Shown in pieces: positions 50,993-59,300 of a stretch of DNA of 64,000 nt (positions are counted from its first letter, which is position 1; the number at the start of each line of letters is the position of its first letter). Made by a program: the position numbers and the translations under genes. Location: NCBI GenBank assembly GCA_036015235.1, contig CP107926.1, forward strand, positions 5,661,501 through 5,725,500. The letters are read 5' to 3'. Under the pieces are notes generated by a model, which had not been told where the DNA came from, searched no databases, and worked only from the letters and a program-made list of their open reading frames with translations. Source of the stretch: Streptomyces sp. NBC_00433. GTDB lineage: Bacteria > Actinomycetota > Actinomycetes > Streptomycetales > Streptomycetaceae.

Positions 50993-52153
50993 GTGACGGC
51001 CGTTACGGGCACGGGCACGGGCATGCACAGCGGTACGCACGGGGGCGGAGGTGCGCACGCGGGCGCGGTGCCGGCGGAATTCCTGGCCGGCTTCACCGAG
51101 ACGCTCGCCGACGTCTCGCGCAGTTGCCGGACGCTGACCCGCGCGGAGCGCGAGAGCCGCAGGGCGCTCGGCGAGCAGGCCGCGGACGCCGGGATCGGCC
51201 TGCGCGAACTCACCGTGGGCCACCTCGCCGCCGCCCGCCGCGCCTGGCCCGCGCTGCCGGGTGTGGCCGGCGCCCACGACACCGCCGAGCTGCGCAAGGC
51301 CGGCGCCGCCGTACTGGCCGCGCTCGAAGCGGGGGTCGGCGCGCTCGCCGAGGGCCACTCGCGGGCCCAGCGGCACGCGGTGCGCAGGGCCGAGGCGGCC
51401 CGCCGCGCCTTCGTCGACGACCTGCTCTACGGCCGCAGCGACCCGGGGCGTATCGCGGAACAGGCCGAGGGTTTCGGGCTGCGGCTCGCCGAGCGCCACA
51501 CCGTCGCGGTCGCCGCGCCGCCGCCGGGGGAGCCGTACGACCAGGCGCACCCGCTGCTGCGGCGGGTCGAGCGCGAACTCGTCGGCCGCTTCGGCGACCA
51601 CGACGCGCTGGTCGCGCCGAAGGACGGGCGGCTGGTGTGCGTCGCGCCCACCGGGCAGCGGCATGTGCTCGACGCGTTCGTGAAGCTGGCGTCCGCGCCC
51701 GACGGCGCCCGGGTCGCGGTCAGCCGCCCGCACAGCGGGGCGGTGGGGGTCGTGCGCTCCTACGAGGAGGCGCTCAGCGCGCTCGACCTCGCCGAGCGGC
51801 TCGGCCTGGAGGGCCGTGTCCTGAGCGCTGCGGACCTGCTGGTCTTCCCGGTCCTGATGCGCGACCGGGCCGCGATGTCCGACCTGGTCCAGTCGGTCCT
51901 CGGCCCGCTGGAGGCGGCGCGGGGCGGGGCCGGGCCGCTGCTGGAGACCATCGCGGCCTACGGGGCGGCGGGCTATGTCAACGCGGAGGCCGCGCGCCGC
52001 CTCGACCTGAGCGTGCGCGCCTTGTCCTACCGGCTGGAGCGGATAGCCGCCCTCACCGGCTTCGACCCGGACGACCCGCTCCAGCGCTACACCCTGGAGA
52101 CCGCCGCGCTGGGCGCCCGCCTCCTCGGCTGGCCGCCCGCCGCCCGGCCGTAG
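50993..52153 (+). CDS. PucR-family helix-turn-helix regulator
   Basis: A 386-residue regulator. The C-terminal PucR HTH is clear: YVNAEAARRLDLSVRALSYR, then LERIAALTGFDPDDPLQRYTL. The N-terminal region has a helical bundle (RAEAARRAFVDDLLYGR) and a GGDEF-like remnant region (VAVSRPHSG.GVVRSYEEALSALDLA). The GTG at 50993 is the only start that keeps the short Gly-rich N-terminus. It is isolated: tatA is upstream and a convergent MarR gene 5 bp downstream. The target and signal are unknown. Confidence 0.87.
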   Translation: MTAVTGTGTGMHSGTHGGGGAHAGAVPAEFLAGFTETLADVSRSCRTLTRAERESRRALGEQAADAGIGLRELTVGHLAAARRAWPALPGVAGAHDTAELRKAGAAVLAALEAGVGALAEGHSRAQRHAVRRAEAARRAFVDDLLYGRSDPGRIAEQAEGFGLRLAERHTVAVAAPPPGEPYDQAHPLLRRVERELVGRFGDHDALVAPKDGRLVCVAPTGQRHVLDAFVKLASAPDGARVAVSRPHSGAVGVVRSYEEALSALDLAERLGLEGRVLSAADLLVFPVLMRDRAAMSDLVQSVLGPLEAARGGAGPLLETIAAYGAAGYVNAEAARRLDLSVRALSYRLERIAALTGFDPDDPLQRYTLETAALGARLLGWPPAARP

Positions 52154-52157
52154 GCGG

Positions 52158-52667
52158 TCAGGGGTCGCAGGCGTCGCCCTGGCCGTCGTCCTCGGCCTTG
52201 GCGGCGTCGCACTCCGTACGCAGCCCGGCGCTGATCGCGCGCCCGATGTCCCGCAGCGACGCGAGCTGCTCCGGGGTGAGCACGTCGAACATGTGTTCAC
52301 GTACGGTCGTGACGTGCCCGGGGGCGGCGGCGGCGAGGGCGGCGTGACCGGACTCGGTCAGCGAGCAGACCCATCCGCGGCGGTCGCCGTCGGCGGGGCG
52401 CCGCTCGACCCAGCCGTTGCGTTCCAGGGCGGTGACCGCGTGCGAGAGGCGGCTGCGGGAAGAGAGCGAGGCATCGGCGAGTTCACTCATGCGGAGGCGC
52501 CGGTGCGGGGCCTCCGAGAGGCGGACCAGGATCTCGTAGTAGGCCATCGGCATGCCGGAGTCCTGCCGCATCTGCCGGTCTATGTGTGCGGAGAAGGCGA
52601 CACTGGCGGACAGGTAGGCCCGCCATATCTCCTGTTCCTCGGCACTCAGCCAGCGCACATCATCCAT
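52158..52667 (-). CDS. MarR-family regulator
   Basis: A 169-residue winged-helix protein: YYEILVRLSEAPHRRLRMSE, HTH LADASLSSRSRLSHAVTALE and wing RRPADGDRRGWVCSL. The ATG at 52667 has a poor ribosome site. It is divergent from a YceI gene at 52771, with two inverted repeats in the gap, so it very probably represses YceI and itself. This MarR-YceI pairing is common in Streptomyces. Confidence 0.92.
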   Translation of the reverse strand: MDDVRWLSAEEQEIWRAYLSASVAFSAHIDRQMRQDSGMPMAYYEILVRLSEAPHRRLRMSELADASLSSRSRLSHAVTALERNGWVERRPADGDRRGWVCSLTESGHAALAAAAPGHVTTVREHMFDVLTPEQLASLRDIGRAISAGLRTECDAAKAEDDGQGDACDP

Positions 52668-52685
52668 ACCTTCATCATACCGGTG

Positions 52686-52729
52686 GTTGAACTCTCAACA
52701 CCATCGGGATATGGTGAATGAGCTTTCAA
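52686..52729. promoter_or_regulatory. MarR operator candidates before the YceI gene
   Basis: GTTGA-ACTC-TCAAC at 52686-52699 is a perfect 5-bp inverted repeat. A looser TGAA-N6-TTCA lies at 52716-52729. Both lie in the 103-bp divergent interval, and the second is near the YceI start region. Confidence 0.6.
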
Positions 52730-52770
52730 TCACCACCCCCCTTTGATGGTCCAGTGCAAGGAGCAACCGC

Positions 52771-53322
52771 ATGAGCGCGCAGACCGCAGTGATCGACGGC
52801 TACGTCGCCGGCAAGTGGACGATCGACACCGTGCACTCCGACGTGTCCTTCTACGTCCGTCACCTCGGCGTTTCCAAGGTCCGCGGTCAGTTCGCGACCT
52901 TCGAGGGCAGCATCGTCACGGGCGAGGACCCGCTGGACTCCTCCGTCACCGCGGTGGTCAAGACCGCGTCGGTGAACACCAACAACGAGACGCGGGACGC
53001 CCACGTCCGCAGCGCGGACTTCCTGGACGTCGAGAACTTCCCGGAGATGACCTTCACCTCGACCGGCGTCCGCCCGCAGACCTCCGAGCTGTTCGAGGTC
53101 GACGGTGAGCTGACCCTGCACGGCGTGACCAAGCCCGTCACCCTCCAGCTGGAGCTGAACGGCTTCGGCAAGGGCTTCGACGGCAACGCGGTGGCCGGCT
53201 TCTCGGCCGCCACCGAGATCAGCCGCGGCGACTTCGGTGTCACCGGCGGCGCCGCGGGTGCCGCGGTCAGCGACAAGATCAAGATCGCGCTGGAGATCGA
53301 GGCGGGCCTCGCGCAGGACTGA
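52771..53322 (+). CDS. YceI-family lipocalin-like protein
   Basis: A 183-residue YceI protein: GKWTIDTVHSDVSFYVRHLG, KVRGQFATFEG, NNETRDAHVRSADFLDVENF, LTLHGVTKPVTLQLE and SRGDFGV. It folds as a beta-barrel that binds isoprenoid-type lipids. There is no signal peptide, unlike the E. coli protein, so it is probably cytoplasmic. The ATG is 7 bases after AAGGAG; a terminator follows at 53377. Regulation by the divergent MarR protein is likely. Confidence 0.93.
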   Translation: MSAQTAVIDGYVAGKWTIDTVHSDVSFYVRHLGVSKVRGQFATFEGSIVTGEDPLDSSVTAVVKTASVNTNNETRDAHVRSADFLDVENFPEMTFTSTGVRPQTSELFEVDGELTLHGVTKPVTLQLELNGFGKGFDGNAVAGFSAATEISRGDFGVTGGAAGAAVSDKIKIALEIEAGLAQD

Positions 53323-53376
53323 CCTCCGCCGAGCCCCACCCCCGCACCACCCCGGCCAGGCCCCCCGCATGCCGGT

Positions 53377-53429
53377 ACGGCCCCGGCCGCCCTCCGCGTC
53401 AGCACGCGGACGGCGGCCGGGGCCGTTTC
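53377..53429 (+). terminator. hairpin terminator after the YceI gene
   Basis: A perfect 15-bp stem (ACGGCCCCGGCCGCC at 53377, GGCGGCCGGGGCCGT at 53412) followed by TTTC. Confidence 0.8.
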
Positions 53430-53556
53430 GGTTCCCGTATGACCCGGACACGATCGGCGCAAGAAGTCTGCCGGAATGCGGCAATGCCCGGCCCGCCCCC
53501 GTGCTGCCACGATCGCTGCGGCGGTCGAAGAGCCGGCAGGGGGAGGCGAACGGGGA

Positions 53557-54300
53557 ATGGGGCAGTTCACCGATGTCGTCCTCGGCTTTCCGACCGTGCT
53601 GTTCACCGGGGGACTGGTGGCCGTGGTCGCCTTCTGGGCCGTCGTGCTGGCCGGCGGAGCCGACGCGCACGGGCCCTGGCACCACGGCGCCACCGGCGGA
53701 CATGGGGGAGCGGGGGGGCACAGCGGTCATGGCGTCCACGGGGGGCGCCATGACCGGCTGGTCGGCGAGGGGGCCGGCCGGCCCGACGGCCACGGCGGCG
53801 AGGCCGGTGCGCTGGCCGCCGCCGGCCTCGGCGGAGTGCCCGTCACCGTCGTCCTGTCGCTGCTCGTGGCCCTGTCCTGGTTCATCACGCTCGCCGGCTC
53901 CGCCGCCCTGCGCGGCACGCACGCCGGCGGCCCCGTCCGCTTCCTGATCGCGCTCGCCGTGACCGCCGCCGCGCTGGTCGGCGCCTGGTCCGGCACCTGG
54001 CTGCTGGTACGCCCGCTGCGCCGCCTCTTCCCCGACGTCAGGCCGCCCTCCCGGGAGGACTTCGTCGGGCAGGTGTGCGTCATCCGCACCGGCAGCGTCA
54101 CCGCCCGCTTCGGCCAGGCCGAGGTCGCCGCGCCCGACGGCTCCACCGCCGTGGTGCAGGTGCGGCAGACCGGCGAGGACGCCTTCAGATCCGGCGGCAG
54201 CGCGCTGCTCTACGCCTACGACCCGGACGGCGAGTTCTTCTGGGTCGCGCCTTTCGACGCCTTCGGGACCGTCACCGCCTTCGACACCTTCACCACCTGA
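53557..54300 (+). CDS. YqiJ-like membrane protein with His-rich loop and OB-like domain
   Basis: A 247-residue protein. Membrane segments lie near 12-32, 94-116 and 127-152. A soluble C-terminal part (168-240: EDFVGQVCVIRTGSVTARFG, QAEV, VVQVRQ) has the OB-fold character of the YqiJ/NfeD family, whose members pair with flotillins. The loop between helices 1 and 2 (38-79) holds about 11 His and many Gly, a possible metal-binding stretch. The ATG is 11 bases after GGGGGAGG. It lies 9 bp before the flotillin gene and is the first gene of a three-gene operon. It probably anchors or modulates the flotillin assembly. Confidence 0.82.
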   Translation: MGQFTDVVLGFPTVLFTGGLVAVVAFWAVVLAGGADAHGPWHHGATGGHGGAGGHSGHGVHGGRHDRLVGEGAGRPDGHGGEAGALAAAGLGGVPVTVVLSLLVALSWFITLAGSAALRGTHAGGPVRFLIALAVTAAALVGAWSGTWLLVRPLRRLFPDVRPPSREDFVGQVCVIRTGSVTARFGQAEVAAPDGSTAVVQVRQTGEDAFRSGGSALLYAYDPDGEFFWVAPFDAFGTVTAFDTFTT

Positions 54301-54309
54301 GGATCCGCC

Positions 54310-56343
54310 ATGGATGCCACTGCCATCGGGATCGGTGTGCTCGTCGCCGTTCTCGCGCTCATCGCACTCGGAGTGCTCTTCACCGTCAGCCGGCTCTTCC
54401 GCAAGGTCGAGCAGGGCCAGGCGCTGATCATCTCCCGCACCCGGCAGGTGGACGTCACCTTCACCGGGTCCGTCGTCCTGCCGGTGCTGCACAATGCCGA
54501 GCTGATGGACATCTCGGTCAAGACCATCGAGATCCAGCGGACCGGCCGCGAGGGCCTGATCTGCCAGGACAACATCCGCGCCGACATCCACCTCACCTTC
54601 TTCGTCCGGGTCAACAAGACCAAGGAGGACGTGGTGAAGGTCGCGCAGGCGATCGGCACCGAGCGGGCCAGCCACCAGGCCACGCTGCAGGCGCTCTTCA
54701 GCGCGAAATTCTCCGAGGCGCTCAAGACGGTCGGCAAGCAGCTGGACTTCGTGGACCTCTACACCCACCGCGAGCACTTCCGCGACCAGATCATCCAGGT
54801 CATCGGCACCGACCTCAACGGCTACCACCTGGAGGACTGTGCGATCGACTTCCTGGAGCAGACCCCGCTGACCCAGCTGGACCCGGCCAACATCCTGGAC
54901 GCGCAGGGCATCAGGAAGATCACCGAGCTGACCGCCATCGAGCACGTGCGCACCAACGAATTCCAGCGCACCGAGCAGAAGGAGATCACCCGGCAGAACG
55001 TCGACGCCCGCGAGACCATCCTGGAGCTGGAACGCCGCCAGGCCGAGGCCGAGATCAAGCAGCGCCGCGAGGTCGAGACGCTGCGGGCCAAGGAGGAGGC
55101 GGTCACCGCCCGGGTCCAGGAGGAGGAACGCCTCGGCGCCCAGGGCGCCTTCCTGCGCACCGAGGAGCAACTCGGCGTGCAGCGCGAGAACCAGGCCAGG
55201 GAGATCGCGGTGGCGCAGAAGAACCGCGAGCGGGTCATCGCGGTGGAGAACGAGCGCATCGAGAAGGACCGGGTGCTCGAAGTCATCGCGCGCGAGCGGG
55301 AGACGGAGCTGGCCAGGATCTCCAAGGAGAAGGAGGTCGAGGGCGAGCGCCGCGAGGTCGCCGACGTCGTCCGCGAGCGCATCGCGGTCGACCGCACGGT
55401 CGCCGAGCAGGAGGAGTCCATCAAGGCGCTGCGCATGGTCCAGGAGGCCGAGCGGGAGCGCCAGGCGCTGGTGATCACCGCGGAGGCGCAGGCGCAGGAG
55501 CAGTTGGTCAAGGACATCAAGGCGGCGGAGGCGGCCGAGCAGGCCGCGCAGCACAAGGCGCGCGAGACGCTGACCATGGCCGAGGCCCGCAAGGCCGCGT
55601 CCGAGCTGGACGCCGTGGCCAAGATCCGGCTGGCCGAGGGGCTGCGTGCCGAGGCCGCCGCGGCAGGCCTCGCCGAGGTCGAGGTGCGCGAGCGCAGCGC
55701 CGAGGCGATCAGCAAGGTGGGCATCGCCGAGGCCGACGCGACGGCCGCGCGCCTCAGGGCCGAGGCCGAGGGCGTCAGGGCCAAGGCGCTGGCGCAGGCC
55801 GAGGGCACCACCGCGCAGGCGGCTGCCGAATCCGCCCTGATCGGCGGGCGGTTGAAGGCGGAGGCGGCGGGCCTGACCGAGAAGGCGGCCGCGATGGCGG
55901 CGCTGGACGACGCCTCGCGCGGCCACGAGGAATACCGCCTGCGGCTGGCGGCGGAGAAGGACGTACGCCTCGCGGGCCTGGAGACGCAGCGGCAGATCGC
56001 CGAGGCGCAGGCCACCGTGCTGGCCACCGGTCTGGAGAAGGCCGACATCCAGATCGTCGGCGGCGACACCGTCTTCTTCGACCGGCTGCTGGGCGCGGTC
56101 GCGGCGGGCCGCAGCGTCGACTCCTTCGTCGGCAGCTCGGAGACGGTACGGGCGCTGGGCGCCGACTGGCTCGACGGCTCCGGCCGCTTCACCGAGGACG
56201 CGACGAAGGTCCTGAGCGCCCTGGCCGCGGGCAACGGCGGCAACGGCAACGCGGCGACCGTGCTGGCCGCCCTGCTCGGCGGGCTCCAGGACCAGAAGGC
56301 TCCGTTGGCGGCCGCGCAGGCCAACGGCATCGCGAAGAAGTGA
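54310..56343 (+). CDS. flotillin-family (SPFH) protein, YqiK type
   Basis: A 677-residue membrane scaffold protein. One N-terminal helix (about 6-27, IGVLVAVLALIALGVLFTV) leads into the SPFH/band-7 domain (to about 220) with VEQGQALIISRTRQ and RTGREGLICQDNIRADIHLT. A long Glu/Ala/Arg-rich coiled coil runs to about 560. A Gly/Asn-rich C-terminus (AAGNGGNGNAATVLAALLGG) closes it. It organises ordered membrane domains and oligomerises through the coiled coil. The ATG follows GAGGA. The stop overlaps the next gene's GTG, so scaffold and ATPase are translationally coupled at about 1:1. Confidence 0.93.
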   Translation: MDATAIGIGVLVAVLALIALGVLFTVSRLFRKVEQGQALIISRTRQVDVTFTGSVVLPVLHNAELMDISVKTIEIQRTGREGLICQDNIRADIHLTFFVRVNKTKEDVVKVAQAIGTERASHQATLQALFSAKFSEALKTVGKQLDFVDLYTHREHFRDQIIQVIGTDLNGYHLEDCAIDFLEQTPLTQLDPANILDAQGIRKITELTAIEHVRTNEFQRTEQKEITRQNVDARETILELERRQAEAEIKQRREVETLRAKEEAVTARVQEEERLGAQGAFLRTEEQLGVQRENQAREIAVAQKNRERVIAVENERIEKDRVLEVIARERETELARISKEKEVEGERREVADVVRERIAVDRTVAEQEESIKALRMVQEAERERQALVITAEAQAQEQLVKDIKAAEAAEQAAQHKARETLTMAEARKAASELDAVAKIRLAEGLRAEAAAAGLAEVEVRERSAEAISKVGIAEADATAARLRAEAEGVRAKALAQAEGTTAQAAAESALIGGRLKAEAAGLTEKAAAMAALDDASRGHEEYRLRLAAEKDVRLAGLETQRQIAEAQATVLATGLEKADIQIVGGDTVFFDRLLGAVAAGRSVDSFVGSSETVRALGADWLDGSGRFTEDATKVLSALAAGNGGNGNAATVLAALLGGLQDQKAPLAAAQANGIAKK

Positions 56344-59300
56344 GCGGGCGGTACGGGATGAGCGGGGACGGCGGCGCGGAGCGCGGGCGCGGCGGGCAAG
56401 GCGGCTCGGCGGAACCGGGCGGTCGCGGCGGGCGGCACGGGGACGGGCTCGACGCCGACGCCTACGACGTGCTGCGCGAGCGGCTGGCGGGCGCGGCAAG
56501 GGAGTTGGCGGGCCGCGCCGAGGCGCTGAACTCCGCGCGGCAGCACGTCTTCGGCGGCGGCGAGCTGCGGCTCGCGGGAGCCGAGCGGATCGGGACCGTA
56601 CGGGCGTCGCTGCCCGCCGACGTCGCGCCGGTCGGCGGGCGGCTGCTGTTCGCCGCGAACCCGGCGCAGGTCGAGGACGTCGCCGACGTCCTCCGGCTGC
56701 GGGACGCCGACGAGCCGGTCCCCGGGCTGCTGGACGACCCGCGGTTCGTGCGGGACTTCCGCGAGCTGTACCGCTACTACCGGCAGACCCGGCTGCTGCG
56801 GCTGCGCGCCCTCGACGGCCGGCTGCTCGCCGTCTTCCGCACCGGTCCCTCCCCCGCCGACGTCAAGGCGCTCGGCTGGCGGGTCGGCACCGACGGCGGC
56901 TACACCTACCAGGGCACCGCGCGGGACACCGCCGAGGCGGACGGCGGGGCTTACGCCGTGGCCTGGACCCCGGCCGGGCGCGAGGCCCACGTGTCCGGGC
57001 GCCGCCCGCACCTGGCCTTCGGCGACGTCACCGTCGACACCACCGGCGGCACCCTGGTGATCGCCGTCGGCGACACCGTCCACGAGGAGCCCGTCGAGGA
57101 CGCCTTGCAGTCGCTCGCCGACGCCGAGGTCGAACACGCCACCGTGGAGCCGCTGCTGCTGCTCCGGGTGCGCCCCTACCACGAGGACGCCGACCGCTAC
57201 TTCGCCGTCAACACCCGTACCGAGCAGGTCGAAAGGCTCGACGCGATCGGCCAGGCCTGCCTGCGGCTGCCCGACGAGCAGGGCGTCGTCTTCCCCGGCG
57301 GCTACGCGCTCGCCACCGGCGGCACCCGCACCTTCGACCTCGAAACCGGCGGTGCGCGGCTGGACTTCGAGCGGCTCGTGCGGTCCGCGAACGGCGAGGA
57401 CGTGCTCTACGTCTTCCACGCCGAGGGCCGCAGGCTGCTGCTGCCCTACAACCTCATACGCAAGGAGGTCGCCGCCCCGCTCACCGTGCAGGGCTGCGCC
57501 CTCTACGACGACGGCACGCTGCTCACCCTGCGCCCGGCCGACGGCGGTGAACCGGGCCGCGTGCACACCCTCCAGCGCTGGGAGACCCCCTTCGTCTCCG
57601 ACACCTGGGCCGCCGCCCGGCCCGCCGGCGACGGGCCGCTGGCCAGGATCGGCAATGCCGACCTCGTCCGCGCCGTCTCCGACGCGCTGTCGGTGGCCCG
57701 CGCCGCCCTGGAGACCGCGCCGGGCGCCGCCGTCTACGAGGCGCTCGCCGCCTCCTGCGACCGGGTGCTCGACCGCCACCACTGGCTGGCCGATGACGGC
57801 ACCGGCGACCTCGCCGCCCCGCTGAACCTGGTGCGCGACACCGCCCGCGACGTACTGTCCGAATACGCCCGCGTCCGCGAGGCCACCGCCCGCGCCGCCC
57901 AGGCCGTCGAGGAGACCGCGGCCCGCATCGCCGGCCTCGTCCGCCGGGCACGCGGCGAGGCCGCGGCGAGCGCCGCGGAATGGGTCACCCGGCTGACCGA
58001 ACTGCGGCGGGCACAAGGCCGGTTGGCCACCCTGCGCGAGCTGCGGTACGCCGACCTCGACCGGCTCGACTCCCTCGGTGCCTCCCTGGCAGGCGAGTCG
58101 GCGGCCGCCGCGGCACGGGCCGCCGACTGCTTCGCCGACGAGCACGCCTTCGACGGCTTCCGCGAACGGGCCGCCGAACTGGCCTCTTCAGCAGCCGGGT
58201 TGGAGACGGCCGCCGACGGCGACGCGGTGGCCGCCGACCTGGACGAGCTGGCGGGCGGCCTCGCCACCGTCACCGAGACGGCCGCCACCCTGGAGATCGC
58301 CGACGCGACCGTACGCACCCGCATCCTCGCCTCGGCCGCCGACGTCCTCGGCGCGGTCAACCAGGCCCGCGCCGTGCTCGACGCGCGCCGCCGCTCGCTG
58401 CTCGCCGCCGAGTCCGCGGCCGAATTCGCCGCGGAGAGCGCCCTGCTGGCGCAGAGCGCCAGCGGCGCGCTGGCCGCGGCGGACACCCCGGACGCCTGCG
58501 ACCTGCACCTGGGCCGGCTGCTGGTCCAGGTCGAGAACCTCACCACCCGCTTCGCGACCGACCCCGACCGCCTCGCCGACCTCGCCGAGCGCCGCGACGA
58601 GATCCAGCAGACCCTCACCGCCCGCAAGCAGTCGCTCGCCGACGAGCGCGCCGCGCGGGCCGCCCGCCTGGCCGCCTCCGCCGACCGCATCCTCGACGGC
58701 ATCCGCCGCCGCGCCGCCGCGCTGACCTCCGCGGACGACGTCAACACCTACTTCGCCGCCGACCCGATGGCGACCGAACACCGCCGCATCGCCGCCGAGT
58801 TGAGCGCCCTCGGCGACCCGGCCCGCGCCGCGGAACTGACCGGGGCCCTCGCCGCCACCCGCCAGGACACCGCCCGCACCCTCCGCGACCGCCAGGACCT
58901 CTACGAGGACGACGGCACCACCCTGCGCCTCGGCCGCCACCGCTTCCCGGTCAACACCCAGCCCTTCGACCTGGCCCTCGTCCCGCACGGTGACGCTCTG
59001 GCTTTCACGATCACCGGCACGGACTACCTCGCGCCGGTGGCCGACCCGGCCTTCGCCGCCACCCGCCCCTTCTGGACCCGCCCCCTCGTCTCCGAGACCC
59101 CGGAGCTCTACCGCTCCGAATACCTGGCGGCGACCTTGCTCCTGTCCGTGATGCCCTCGGCGGGCGGCCCGACGGGAGACGCCCCGGCCACCGGGGCAGG
59201 TCTGGCTGATCCGGCCGCGTTCGTGCGGGAGGCCGCTGCGGGGCGGGTGGACGAGGGGTATCAGCGCGGGGTGCACGACCACGACGCCGAGGCGCTGCTG

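Noticed and set aside
53237-53947. Plus-strand frame overlapping the end of YceI and the start of the YqiJ-like gene.
   Set aside because: It crosses the strong terminator at 53377 and is Arg/Pro-rich; the YqiJ-like frame has membrane helices and a ribosome site.
54822-58145. Long minus-strand open frame of more than 1100 codons.
   Set aside because: It is antisense to the flotillin and AAA+ genes, has low-complexity composition (Ala/Ser/Arg) and no ribosome site. It is a GC-bias shadow.
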